This document shows positions 10,592-19,320 of a stretch of 64,000 nucleotides of DNA, piece by piece. The position numbers and the translations under genes are program-made. Origin of the DNA: Aegicerativicinus sediminis (GTDB lineage: Bacteria; Bacteroidota; Bacteroidia; Flavobacteriales; Flavobacteriaceae). The first letter of the stretch is position 1. Every line of letters starts with the position of its first letter. The stretch is from contig NZ_CP064295.1 of the NCBI RefSeq assembly GCF_015476115.1, positions 3,280,001-3,344,000 on the forward strand. Reading direction: 5' to 3'. Under the pieces are notes generated by a model. It did no database searches, had not been told where the DNA came from, and worked only from the letters and a program-made list of their open reading frames with translations.

Positions 10592-12094
10592 ATGTTAAAG
10601 ACTAAAGAGCCCAAATTATCATTGAACTCAAAACTAGAAGCATATTTCAAGCCATTTAGGGATAACATTATTGGGTATGAACAAGATTTCCAATCTCCAT
10701 ATGGCCAAAAGAAAATAATCTATACAGATTGGACTGCCTCAGGAAGGTTATATGGCCCCATTGAGGATAAATTAAAGAATGAATTCGGTCCGTTTGTAGC
10801 CAATACACATACTGAAACAACGGTCTCTGGCACTGCAATGACAAAAGCTTACCATAAAGCTAGACAAATCATTAAAGAACATGTAAACAGTAATGAGGAT
10901 GATGTCCTTATTGTCGCAGGAAATGGAATGACTGGCGTTATCAATAAATTCCAAAGAATTTTGGGCCTTAAAATACCTGAACGTCTTCAAAAATTCACAA
11001 ACATACCTGAGGAAGCCAAACCAATTGTTTTCATTACTCATATGGAACATCATAGTAACCAAACAAGTTGGTTGGAAACTATTGCCAAAGTAGAGGTTAT
11101 TCCTCCTGGAGAAGAAGGTTTGTTTAGTTTGGACAACCTTAAGCAGTTATTGGAACAATATAAAGAACATCCATTTAAAATTGCATCTGTGGTTGCTTGT
11201 AGTAATGTTACAGGTATAAAAACTCCGTACCACGATATTGCCGGATTAATGCACGATTACGGCGGATTATGCTTTGTGGATTTTGCCTGCTGCGCACCCT
11301 ATGTTGATATGGATATGCACCCAAAAGACCCTAACCAATCGTTAGATGCAATTTTCTTTAGCCCACATAAATTTTTAGGTGGGCCCGGTACCTCTGGTGT
11401 ATTAGTCTTTAATAAAAAGTTATATCAAAATGTTACTCCAGATTGTCCCGGTGGAGGTACTGTTAGCTGGACCAATCCTTGGGGAGAACATCAATTTATC
11501 GATGATATAGAAGTTAGGGAAGATGGTGGTACACCAGGTTTTCTTCAAACAATAAGAACAGCTCTAGCCATACGATTGAAAGAACAGATGGGCACATCTC
11601 AAATTTTAGAGCGTGAACATGAAATAAATGACTATATTTTTAACCGGTTATCCGAAATACCTAATCTTAATATGCTCGCTGGTCAACATCGGGATAGGTT
11701 AGGGGTATTCTCATTTTATATTGACGATTTACATTACAATTTAGGTGTAAAACTGCTAAACGATCGCTTTGGTGTTCAGACTAGAGGTGGTTGTAGTTGT
11801 GCAGGTACCTATGGACATTATTTGCTTCATGTTGATTATGACACTTCACATGAACTAACCCAAGAAATTTCAATTGGCGAATTGGTTAGGAAACCTGGTT
11901 GGATTAGAATGTCGATCCATCCCACAATGACCAATGAGGAAATAATTTATGTTTGCGATTCTATCGAAGAATTGGCAAAAAACCATGAAAATTGGGCTAA
12001 AGAGTATTCTTATGACAAAGTGAGTAATGAATTTCTGTGTGAAAATCCAGAATTAGATTTGAATACTAAATTAGAAGGCTGGTTCTCTATTTAG
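10592..12094 (+). CDS. Class V (cysteine-desulfurase-like) PLP-dependent aminotransferase
   Basis: A 500-residue fold-type I PLP enzyme. The PLP lysine is in FFSPHKFLGGPGTSG (about residue 259), the His of the stacking motif in THMEHHSNQTSW, and a Cys-bearing loop GGCSCAGTYGHY (about residue 406) resembles the active-site loop of SufS/NifS-type desulfurases. It is longer than SufS (about 400), with extra C-terminal sequence. It starts 12 bp after glmM and its stop overlaps the convergent acyltransferase stop by 8 bp. It could act on cysteine, isopenicillin-like or other amino acids; the substrate is not readable. Confidence 0.8.
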   Translation: MLKTKEPKLSLNSKLEAYFKPFRDNIIGYEQDFQSPYGQKKIIYTDWTASGRLYGPIEDKLKNEFGPFVANTHTETTVSGTAMTKAYHKARQIIKEHVNSNEDDVLIVAGNGMTGVINKFQRILGLKIPERLQKFTNIPEEAKPIVFITHMEHHSNQTSWLETIAKVEVIPPGEEGLFSLDNLKQLLEQYKEHPFKIASVVACSNVTGIKTPYHDIAGLMHDYGGLCFVDFACCAPYVDMDMHPKDPNQSLDAIFFSPHKFLGGPGTSGVLVFNKKLYQNVTPDCPGGGTVSWTNPWGEHQFIDDIEVREDGGTPGFLQTIRTALAIRLKEQMGTSQILEREHEINDYIFNRLSEIPNLNMLAGQHRDRLGVFSFYIDDLHYNLGVKLLNDRFGVQTRGGCSCAGTYGHYLLHVDYDTSHELTQEISIGELVRKPGWIRMSIHPTMTNEEIIYVCDSIEELAKNHENWAKEYSYDKVSNEFLCENPELDLNTKLEGWFSI

Positions 12095-12983
12095 TCATTT
12101 TAGTAGGTATACGGTCTTTATGTTTCCAACGTTTGTGGGTCCATAAATAATATTGGGGGTCTTCTTTAATCTGGTTTTCAACCAATTCCATGAATTTATC
12201 AGTTATTTGATAATTTGGAAAAGTACTAGGTTCATTGGTAATTAATTGAAAATGTGTAGAATAATAGCCACGTTTGATTTTTTTTACCCCACAGAAAACG
12301 ACAGCAAGATTAAATTTTTTAGATAGCATTTCTGCACCAGTATACATCGGTACATTAATACCCATAAACGAATTCCAATGATAGGCCTTATTAGCCTTTG
12401 GGGACTGGTCTGCCGCAAAACCTCCAATGATATGTTCTCCTTTTGTTTTAGCCTGACTTATAGTTGGAACGGCTTCTTTTGTGGTGATTAGATAACTATC
12501 ATATTTAGCTCGTATCCGTTTTACCAACCTATCAAAATAAGGATTTGCCAAACGTTTGTAAATAACATACCCCTTATGATTGGTAAAATGTTCTTGCATT
12601 ATCATTAACCACTCCCAAGATCCATAATGCCCGCACATTAAAGCTATACTTTGACCCTCCTCAGCAATTGTTTGCATCACTTCAATATTTTCAAATCTCA
12701 TTCGCTTCCGCATCTCATTTTTGGATATCGTCATAGATTTTATGGTTTCCAAAATCATGTCGCATAAATGATGGTAAAATCCTTTCATTATGGATTTAAT
12801 TTCTGCTTCAGACTTTTCAGGGAAAACTAACTTTAGATTTGATTTTACGACTTTTTTGCGATAACCTATCAGGCCATAAACAATAAAATAAAGAAGATCC
12901 GAGAAAAAATAGAGAATTGGGAATGGTAAGATAGAAATCAACCATAAAAATGGATATACCAATATATAAGCCAAAAATTGCAC
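12087..12983 (-). CDS. Lysophospholipid / lipid A acyltransferase (LpxL/HtrB-like)
   Basis: An inner-membrane acyltransferase of the LpxL/HtrB family. It has an N-terminal hydrophobic helix, the catalytic HxxxxE-type motif in MCGHYGSWEWL (about residue 120), and the conserved GGFAADQSPK, AYHWNSFMG and YLWTHKRWK motifs. It probably adds a secondary acyl chain to lipid A or a related lipid. The frame is open back to ATG 13067, but that overlaps the divergent rhomboid gene and crosses a candidate promoter. GTG at 12983 (protein begins MQFLAYILVYPFLW, 298 residues) fits family starts better and is chosen here. Confidence 0.85.
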   Translation of the reverse strand: MQFLAYILVYPFLWLISILPFPILYFFSDLLYFIVYGLIGYRKKVVKSNLKLVFPEKSEAEIKSIMKGFYHHLCDMILETIKSMTISKNEMRKRMRFENIEVMQTIAEEGQSIALMCGHYGSWEWLMIMQEHFTNHKGYVIYKRLANPYFDRLVKRIRAKYDSYLITTKEAVPTISQAKTKGEHIIGGFAADQSPKANKAYHWNSFMGINVPMYTGAEMLSKKFNLAVVFCGVKKIKRGYYSTHFQLITNEPSTFPNYQITDKFMELVENQIKEDPQYYLWTHKRWKHKDRIPTKMTK

Positions 12984-13006
12984 TATAAATCTTAGTTTTG
13001 TGGCTG

Positions 13007-13014
13007 CAAATATA
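13007..13014 (-). promoter_or_regulatory. Candidate -7 promoter element of the acyltransferase
   Basis: The minus strand reads TATATTTG, a match to TAnnTTTG, with TTTTG 16-17 bp upstream as a possible -33 box. It lies 24 bp before the GTG start at 12983. If real it excludes the longer ATG start at 13067. Confidence 0.45.
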
Positions 13015-13041
13015 CTTTTAATCTCATTAACAAAAGTTGGA

Positions 13042-13692
13042 ATGTATAACCTAAGTTTGGTAACCATTGTATTGATTGCCGCTAATGCATTAATTAGCTA
13101 TAAAGGATTTAATGACTTTTCCTTTTTCGAAAAGTATAAGTTTAATATTGGCGCAATTCGTAGGGGAGAACAAATTAGAATGTTTTCCTCTGGGTTTTTA
13201 CATGCAGATTTTACTCATCTGTTTGTCAACATGTTTACTCTTTATTTTTTTGCGGATGTTGTTGTGTCTGGTCTTGGTAATTTGAATTTTATTATCATTT
13301 ATGTAGCTAGTCTTATCCTCGGGAATCTATTATCCCTGTATTTCCATAAAGATGAATATTATTATAGTGCTGTGGGTGCGAGTGGGGCAGTAACCGGAAT
13401 TTTGTATTCAGCTATTCTTTTACAACCAGGAATGAGCCTGTATATGTTTTTTATACCAATCCCTATTCCGGCTTACATTTTCGGTATAGGGTATTTGTTA
13501 TACTCCATTTATGGCATGAAAAAAAGAATTGGCAATATAGGCCATGATGCCCATTTCGGTGGTGCTATAGGAGGCTATTTGGTAACTTTGATATTAGCTC
13601 CATATTTATTACAAACCAATATTGAAATGGTTTTGCTATTGGCATTACCTATAATTCTGTTATTTGTATTACATAAAATGGGCAAACTTTAA
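13042..13692 (+). CDS. Rhomboid-family intramembrane serine protease
   Basis: A 216-residue protein with about six membrane helices. The catalytic Ser lies in GASGAVTG (near residue 114) and the catalytic His in IGHDAHFGGAIGG (near residue 165). FLHADFTHLFVNMF supplies the conserved His/Asn-rich stretch that helps form the oxyanion hole. Together these make an intact rhomboid Ser-His dyad. The frame is open from 13000, but MYNLSLVTIVLI at 13042 is the natural start and leaves room for the divergent promoter of the acyltransferase. Substrates are unknown. Confidence 0.88.
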   Translation: MYNLSLVTIVLIAANALISYKGFNDFSFFEKYKFNIGAIRRGEQIRMFSSGFLHADFTHLFVNMFTLYFFADVVVSGLGNLNFIIIYVASLILGNLLSLYFHKDEYYYSAVGASGAVTGILYSAILLQPGMSLYMFFIPIPIPAYIFGIGYLLYSIYGMKKRIGNIGHDAHFGGAIGGYLVTLILAPYLLQTNIEMVLLLALPIILLFVLHKMGKL

Positions 13693-13697
13693 CCTCC

Positions 13698-14864
13698 CTA
13701 TTCTCCCAATAGTTCGGCTACTTTTGCTTCTAAGGCATCGCCCCTTAAACGTTTTGCGGCAATCTTGCCATCAGAGTCTAAAATGAAAGTAGCGGGAATA
13801 GAATTTATATTATATAGCTGCGCAACAGGATCATTAAAATATTGAAGGTTAGAAACTTGACTCCAATCTAATTTGTCATTTTTGATGGCCTCAACCCATG
13901 CTGTTTTTGGGTCTTTTTGATTTCGGTTACCATCAAGTGAAACTCCAATTATCTCCAATCCTTTTGAATGGTACTTATTATAAATCCTTACTAAATTTGG
14001 ATTTTCACGTCTACAAGGTCCACACCAAGCAGCCCAAAAATCTATAATGGTAACTTTACCCTTTACATCATTAAGGGACAATTGCGTTCCCTCTGGGGTG
14101 GGAGCTGAAAAATTTGGAGCAACTTTTCCAATTTCTATTGCAGCAATGCGTTCAGCCTCAATTTTACGTTGGTCTACTAGAGGTTTTAATGATTGGCCTT
14201 TTGAGGAGTTTTTCACTTTGGGATCCAAACCTTCATAGGCATCAACTACCAATTTTGCATCCATTCGTTTATTACTCAAAGTACTTTCTAACAAGGTTAG
14301 GGAGAAATAGTTTGAAGGGTTTTCTTTAATAAATTCTATTGGATAGTTATTGGCCTTTTCATTGATAGCATTTAGTTCGTCAGCCAAAGCTTTTACCCCA
14401 GTAGTGTCATTTTCCTTAAGTTTATTTCTATAGGTATTGCTAATCCGCATGCGGTCTTGGGTAAGGTTGTTAAGTCCATTGGTATAATCTAGCATAACTT
14501 GGTTAGATTCAGTGCCTAAAATAGTTGACTTAAGAATGTCCTTACTGTCGATAGTTATTTTAATATCAGCATTTTCAATCATTACAGGTAATTGACCCTT
14601 TACACTGTTTACATGTAGTGTAAACATTTCCGGAGTTTCTACGGAACCTTCAAATTGAAAGGATTCATTCATAACTATTGAAGTATCCACTTCAATAAAA
14701 CGCCCTCGTCCATCTGGCTTTTTTAGGTACACCCTGATGCCATTAAAAATACCGGGAGCAGACCCTTCAATTACATAAGAGCCTTTAGTGGCTTCAGTTT
14801 TAGATTCTTCCTTACAAGAGACAAAAATTAGGGATATTAATAGTAAGAGGTTAAGATGTTTCAT
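13698..14864 (-). CDS. TlpA-family thiol:disulfide lipoprotein with DUF4369
   Basis: A 388-residue lipoprotein. The start MKHLNLLLLISLIFVSC gives a signal-peptidase II site with Cys17. The first part resembles DUF4369 (beta-sandwich, YVIEGSAPGIFNGIRVYLKK). The C-terminal thioredoxin domain carries IIDFWAAWCGPCRRENP with an intact CxxC, then the cis-Pro motif NSIPATFILD. Such proteins are periplasmic or membrane-anchored reductases involved in cytochrome c maturation or general thiol repair. A longer ATG four codons upstream is possible but would put extra residues before the signal. It converges on the rhomboid gene with a 5-bp gap. Confidence 0.88.
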   Translation of the reverse strand: MKHLNLLLLISLIFVSCKEESKTEATKGSYVIEGSAPGIFNGIRVYLKKPDGRGRFIEVDTSIVMNESFQFEGSVETPEMFTLHVNSVKGQLPVMIENADIKITIDSKDILKSTILGTESNQVMLDYTNGLNNLTQDRMRISNTYRNKLKENDTTGVKALADELNAINEKANNYPIEFIKENPSNYFSLTLLESTLSNKRMDAKLVVDAYEGLDPKVKNSSKGQSLKPLVDQRKIEAERIAAIEIGKVAPNFSAPTPEGTQLSLNDVKGKVTIIDFWAAWCGPCRRENPNLVRIYNKYHSKGLEIIGVSLDGNRNQKDPKTAWVEAIKNDKLDWSQVSNLQYFNDPVAQLYNINSIPATFILDSDGKIAAKRLRGDALEAKVAELLGE

Positions 14865-14934
14865 GGTAATAATCATTATTAAGGCAAATATAAGAAGTAA
14901 TTAATTTTTGAAGAGTTCAAGCTAATTGATGCAA

Positions 14935-14963
14935 TAAAAAAGCCGAGAATTACTCGGCTTTTT
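14935..14963 (-). terminator. Intrinsic terminator after the 213-residue secreted protein gene
   Basis: The 7-bp stem AGCCGAG / CTCGGCT with a 5-nt loop is flanked by A-run and T-run tails on the two sides (about 14935-14963). It sits 20 bp past the stop of the minus-strand gene at 14983. Confidence 0.8.
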
Positions 14964-14982
14964 GTACTTGTTTATCATTGCA

Positions 14983-15624
14983 TTATTGATTGCAATGTGT
15001 AGAATTTTGTATAGATGAAATTCGTTTATTTTGACTCAAAGTTTTAATGCATTGGTGTGTTCGGTAATTATAGAAAACGCGGTATGTTTTACCTCCATCT
15101 TGATGTTTTTTCTGTTCTTGGAATCCTCGGTGTCTTAATTCTGTATAAGACCACTCGGCACCTCTACCTACTAAATCACTTACACGGACCTCATTGTCAT
15201 GGTATCGGTAGTTTCTATCATGATGATCATCATTGTCGTGTCTATATCGATTATCTCTTTCGTTGTGGTAGTATCTATCTGAATTAGTATCATACCTGTG
15301 GTTTTCATGAGCTACCATGCCACGGCTATCCCTATTGCAATCCATGTTTGGAACATATACAACAGATGCTACACGGCCATCATTTGTTCTAGCTGTTACA
15401 CATTTTTTTGTTCTATTGTTCCACCAATTACTATAACTGCTACCGCCACTTTTACTAGTACTCACATGGGTATAACCATTATACTGCATTGCATTGTCGA
15501 GGGCAGATGCTCTTGCATCTACAAGATCTCTTAATTCCCTTGGAGTTGAAAATTGGGCATAAGTAAACCCGAAACTAAAGAAGGCTAACACAGCCAACAC
15601 ACTTGATCTTTTTAAAAACTTCAT
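14983..15624 (-). CDS. Secreted protein with two copies of an unrecognised two-Cys module (paralogue 1)
   Basis: I do not recognise a named family. The 213-residue protein has a clear signal peptide ending FTYAQ. Module A (about residues 27-98) has the pattern NGYTHV...NWWN..TKKCV...DGRV...DC with Cys75 and Cys96. Module B (about 146-212) has RHRGF...YRVFYNYRTHQCI...HC with Cys192 and Cys211. Between them, residues 100-145 form a linker very rich in His, Asn, Asp, Arg and Tyr. Each module could close one disulfide. It is closely related to the upstream gene at 15825, so the two arose by duplication. The role is unknown; the polar linker might bind metal or a surface polymer. Confidence 0.75.
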   Translation of the reverse strand: MKFLKRSSVLAVLAFFSFGFTYAQFSTPRELRDLVDARASALDNAMQYNGYTHVSTSKSGGSSYSNWWNNRTKKCVTARTNDGRVASVVYVPNMDCNRDSRGMVAHENHRYDTNSDRYYHNERDNRYRHDNDDHHDRNYRYHDNEVRVSDLVGRGAEWSYTELRHRGFQEQKKHQDGGKTYRVFYNYRTHQCIKTLSQNKRISSIQNSTHCNQ

Positions 15625-15770
15625 TTTATTTAATTATTGATTAATAACTGCGCCTTAAAGTTAATTAATAACCTCATTTAAGGCAAAGTATTTTAAAACA
15701 AAAAAAAATTGATTAAAGGATTAGGTAATCTTATAATTTTTTTGATTTGAAAATGTTGTGGTGATAAAAG

Positions 15771-15803
15771 AAAAAAACCGCTTGAAAGTTAAAGCGGTTT
15801 TTT
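15771..15803 (-). terminator. Intrinsic terminator after the 298-residue secreted protein gene
   Basis: Inverted repeat AAAAAACCGCTT / AAGCGGTTTTTT with a loop of about 7 nt, 20 bp past the minus-strand stop at 15825. It has T-runs on both sides. It separates the two paralogues, so each probably has its own transcript. Confidence 0.8.
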
Positions 15804-15824
15804 AATATCCAAAATCACTAAGTG

Positions 15825-16721
15825 TTATAAATTACAATGGGTTGAATTTTGAATAGATTGTATTCTTTTAGAAACACTTAATGTCTTAATACATTGATTG
15901 GTTCTGTAGTTATAGAAAACCCTATAAGTTTTTCCTCCTTCTTGATGCTTCTTAACTTCATCAAATCCCCTATGTCTTAATTCGGAATAAGACCATTCTG
16001 CATCCCTACCAACTATATCGCTTACACGGACTTCATCATTCTCATACCTATAATTTCTATCGTGATAGGCATCATTATTATGTCTCCAACGGTTTGTGCG
16101 ATCATTATGGTAATTTCTCTCAGTATTGGTGTCATACCTTTGGTTTTCGTGATGTAAATTCCCCCATCGGTCTCTATTACAGTCAGAATTAGGTACTGGA
16201 TGGATGTCTTGAACCCTACCATTAGAAGATCTAACCACAACACATTTTTTCTGGCTTGGGTTCCAATAATTTACGTAAATATTTCCACCAGATCTACTGG
16301 AGCTTACATCGGTGTAACCGTTTCGTTCCATTGCGTTACCTGAACTAGAGGTTTCCATTCCCATTACATCCCAAAGGTCTCGAGGAACGGCAGCATTGCT
16401 TGAACGGGAAGAATTTGATCTGCCTTGGTTCTGGTTACAATCTCCATCAGAAGCTGTATAAACACCTTGAACTGTGCCATTAATTATTCTCATAGACACA
16501 CATCGATTTACTTCTGGTTGCCAATATTTCATGTCAATCGCATTTCCCGATTTGTCAGTATGAATAAATTTGTAACCCGCATTTTCTATTTCACTTGCTG
16601 CGATATTCGCCCTCATTCCTTCCAAATAGGACAAACCCATAAAACGTTCTTGTGCTATTCCCGGACCAATGAATAAAAGAACTAAAAGGACAGTTGTAAT
16701 AATTTTAAAGTTTGTTTTCAT
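15825..16721 (-). CDS. Secreted protein with three copies of the same two-Cys module (paralogue 2)
   Basis: A 298-residue exported protein (signal peptide ending GIAQ). It holds three modules: about residues 29-97 (Cys74, Cys95), 112-182 (Cys160, Cys181) and 231-297 (Cys277, Cys296). The cysteine spacing of 21, 21 and 19 matches that of paralogue 1. The His/Asn/Arg/Tyr-rich linker (about 183-229) sits before the last module in both. Compared with paralogue 1 it has one extra N-terminal module and a Ser-rich hinge (residues 98-111). It has its own terminator. Function unknown. Confidence 0.75.
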   Translation of the reverse strand: MKTNFKIITTVLLVLLFIGPGIAQERFMGLSYLEGMRANIAASEIENAGYKFIHTDKSGNAIDMKYWQPEVNRCVSMRIINGTVQGVYTASDGDCNQNQGRSNSSRSSNAAVPRDLWDVMGMETSSSGNAMERNGYTDVSSSRSGGNIYVNYWNPSQKKCVVVRSSNGRVQDIHPVPNSDCNRDRWGNLHHENQRYDTNTERNYHNDRTNRWRHNNDAYHDRNYRYENDEVRVSDIVGRDAEWSYSELRHRGFDEVKKHQEGGKTYRVFYNYRTNQCIKTLSVSKRIQSIQNSTHCNL

Positions 16722-16850
16722 AATACTTTTTGATTTAAAGCATTTGGTAAATTATTAATTAACACTCTGGTAAAACATGACATAAGTTAGAAAATTTTAA
16801 TTATTTCTTTGGTTTTAACTTATTGCATTTTTCTTGTTTATTTTTGACCT

Positions 16851-18257
16851 ATGATTTCATCAGATACGATAATAGCCTTGGCAACACCTAGTGGGATGGG
16901 GTCAATTTCGGTATTAAGGCTTTCAGGTTTAGAGGCGTTTCCTATTTGTTCTAAAGTTTTTAAATCCATTCATGGTAAGGATATTTTAAAACAGAAATCT
17001 CATACCATTCATTTAGGCCATATAATGGATGGCAATAGAGTGGTGGATGAAGTATTGGTTTCAATTTTTAAGAATCCGCACTCTTATACAGGGGAAGACG
17101 TTATTGAAATTTCGTGCCATGGTAGCCGTTATATTCAGCAAGAAATTTTACAGCTGTTAATCCGAACTGGTTGTAGAATGGCTAATCCTGGTGAGTTTAC
17201 GCTTAGAGCCTTTCTCAATGGCAAATTAGATTTGTCCCAAGCCGAAGCCGTGGCCGATTTAATTTCCAGTGATAATGAGGCTTCCCATAAAATTGCCATG
17301 CAGCAAATGCGTGGAGGATTTTCTTCAGAAATTGCCCAGTTAAGGCAAGAACTACTGAATTTTGCCAGTTTAATTGAACTTGAATTAGATTTTTCTGAAG
17401 AGGATGTGGAGTTTGCAGATCGAACTGCATTCAAAGAATTGGTGGCGAAAATTATTAGGGTTTTAAAACGATTAATAGATTCGTTTGCCTTGGGGAATGT
17501 CATAAAAAAGGGTATTCCAATAGCAATAGTTGGTGAACCAAACGTAGGAAAATCTACTCTTTTAAATGCTTTGCTGAATGAGGACAAGGCTATAGTTTCA
17601 GATATAGCAGGTACCACAAGAGATGCTATAGAAGACGAAATTTCTATTGGAGGCATTGGATTTAGATTTATAGATACTGCAGGTATACGCGAAACGGAGG
17701 ATGTTGTTGAGGGTATTGGAATTCAGCGGACGTTCGATAAAATAAAACAGTCTGAAATTATCCTTTATATCATCGATCCAACGAGGAGCACTCAGTTCGA
17801 AAGCCCTTTAGAATATGTGGTGAATATACAAACCGAAATAGGAAAGGTAAAGAACAAATTCCCACAAAAACATTTGCTTATTATTGCGAATAAAGAAGAT
17901 GTTGTTTCCGATGAGTTAAAGGAGTTGCTTAATTCTCACCTAGATGGGATTTTATGGATATCTGCAAAAAACAACCAGGGTATAGAATCCATAAATGAAC
18001 AACTCCTAAGTTTTGTTAATACGGGCTTGCTGAGACAAAGTGATAACATTGTAACGAATTCAAGGCATTACGATGCCTTATTGAAAGCATTGGAAGAAAT
18101 GGATAGGGTAGATGCTGGATTGACGGAAGGACTCTCAGGGGATCTTTTGGCTATAGATATTCGTCAAGCACTTTTCCATTTGGGAGAAATTACCGGTGAG
18201 ATTTCCAACGAAGACCTACTTGGAAATATATTTGCAAACTTTTGCATCGGAAAGTAA
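16851..18257 (+). CDS. mnmE: tRNA uridine-5-carboxymethylaminomethyl modification GTPase
   Basis: A 468-residue MnmE (TrmE), the GTPase that with MnmG installs the wobble-uridine cmnm5 group on tRNAs. The start MISSDTIIALATPSGMG is typical and leads the folate-binding domain. The G domain has GEPNVGKSTLLNAL (G1, about residue 226), GTTRDAIEDE (G2), DTAGIRET (G3) and NKED (G4). The C-terminal CIGK motif, which carries the active-site Cys, is intact at the stop. It appears to be a single gene divergent from the secreted-protein genes. Confidence 0.97.
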   Translation: MISSDTIIALATPSGMGSISVLRLSGLEAFPICSKVFKSIHGKDILKQKSHTIHLGHIMDGNRVVDEVLVSIFKNPHSYTGEDVIEISCHGSRYIQQEILQLLIRTGCRMANPGEFTLRAFLNGKLDLSQAEAVADLISSDNEASHKIAMQQMRGGFSSEIAQLRQELLNFASLIELELDFSEEDVEFADRTAFKELVAKIIRVLKRLIDSFALGNVIKKGIPIAIVGEPNVGKSTLLNALLNEDKAIVSDIAGTTRDAIEDEISIGGIGFRFIDTAGIRETEDVVEGIGIQRTFDKIKQSEIILYIIDPTRSTQFESPLEYVVNIQTEIGKVKNKFPQKHLLIIANKEDVVSDELKELLNSHLDGILWISAKNNQGIESINEQLLSFVNTGLLRQSDNIVTNSRHYDALLKALEEMDRVDAGLTEGLSGDLLAIDIRQALFHLGEITGEISNEDLLGNIFANFCIGK

Positions 18258-18334
18258 TTTCATTATTACTTTAAAATTAACATTAGCACTAATTGTTCTT
18301 CGTACTTTTAAATGAAATGTAATTTTTAATTAGC

Positions 18335-19276
18335 ATGCCCATTAAAAGATATCTAAGTATTTCTGCTCTTTTTCTTTGTACTATATTTTTGAACGCACAG
18401 GTACAATCTACACTTGAAATCTATGATCTAAAATCAAATACCCGTTCTGTTGTTCTTAGTGAACCAAATCATTTTGAAGCGCCAAACTGGAGTAAGGATG
18501 GGTCTTACCTTATCATTAATGGGGAGGGTAAGCTCTATAAAATTGATTTAGAAACTAAGAAAAAAATTCAAATCCCTACAGGTTCAATAGGCTTAGTAAA
18601 TAACGATCATGGTATTTCTCCAGATGGCAAAACCCTCGCCATAAGTGGATTTGATAATTCCAAAATAGACATCGGATTCCCCATGAATGAACAATGGAAA
18701 AGATCACAAATATTTGTTTTACCTATAGATGGTGGAGAACCTACCTTAATAACAAAAAATAAAACCTCTTTTTGGCATGGATGGTCACCAGATGGAACAA
18801 AAATGGTCTATACTGCCAAAAGGCATTCTGAAGAATTTGATATTTATGAAATTGAGATAGAAAGTAAAAAGGAAACCCAATTGACTCACAAAAATGGCCA
18901 TGATGATGGACCAGAATTTAGCAATGATGGAAAATATATTTATTATAATTCCATGGAAACTGGATCAATGGAGATTTGGAAAATGGAAAGTGATGGAACT
19001 AATAAGAAACAATTAACCAATGATAATCATTCCAATTGGTTTCCCCATCCCTCTCCAAAAAGGGACGTTTTGGTGTATTTGGCATTCATAGAAGATCTAG
19101 GAGAGAACCATCCTCCGATGAAGGAGGTTGCCCTTAAATTATTGGATTTACATTCAGGTACCATCACTACTTTGTTCACATTCACTGGTGGGCAGGGTAC
19201 AATTAATGTGCCTAGTTGGTCTCCCACAGGAGACAAATTTGCATTTGTTTCGTATAAACAACTTTCTAAAAATTAA
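18335..19276 (+). CDS. Exported PD40 (TolB-like) beta-propeller protein
   Basis: A 313-residue protein with a signal peptide ending FLNAQ. It has about six WD40-like PD40 repeats, seen as APNWSKDGSYLII, HGISPDGKTLAIS, HGWSPDGTKMVYT, PEFSNDGKYIYYNS, NWFPHPSPKRDVLVY and PSWSPTGDKFAFVS. These make a single propeller like the C-terminal part of TolB or the propeller of prolyl oligopeptidases, but with no peptidase domain attached. It is probably a periplasmic binding or scaffold protein. It begins 77 bp after mnmE; whether it shares that transcript is unclear. Confidence 0.8.
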   Translation: MPIKRYLSISALFLCTIFLNAQVQSTLEIYDLKSNTRSVVLSEPNHFEAPNWSKDGSYLIINGEGKLYKIDLETKKKIQIPTGSIGLVNNDHGISPDGKTLAISGFDNSKIDIGFPMNEQWKRSQIFVLPIDGGEPTLITKNKTSFWHGWSPDGTKMVYTAKRHSEEFDIYEIEIESKKETQLTHKNGHDDGPEFSNDGKYIYYNSMETGSMEIWKMESDGTNKKQLTNDNHSNWFPHPSPKRDVLVYLAFIEDLGENHPPMKEVALKLLDLHSGTITTLFTFTGGQGTINVPSWSPTGDKFAFVSYKQLSKN

Positions 19277-19320
19277 ACTTGCCCTTGAATTTTTATATCT
19301 ATAAGTTTATTTGAGGTTGA

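Noticed and set aside
15057-15534. Plus-strand open frames opposite the 213-residue secreted protein
   Set aside because: They run antisense to a gene with signal peptide, paralogue and terminator; shadows caused by its codon composition.
16839-16846. TATTTTTG box before mnmE as a -7 promoter
   Set aside because: It ends 4 bp before the ATG, which would make the mRNA leaderless; the T-rich context makes a chance match likely.
17135-17656. Minus-strand frame of 173 residues inside mnmE
   Set aside because: Ser/Ile-rich shadow of the GTPase gene with no domain features.
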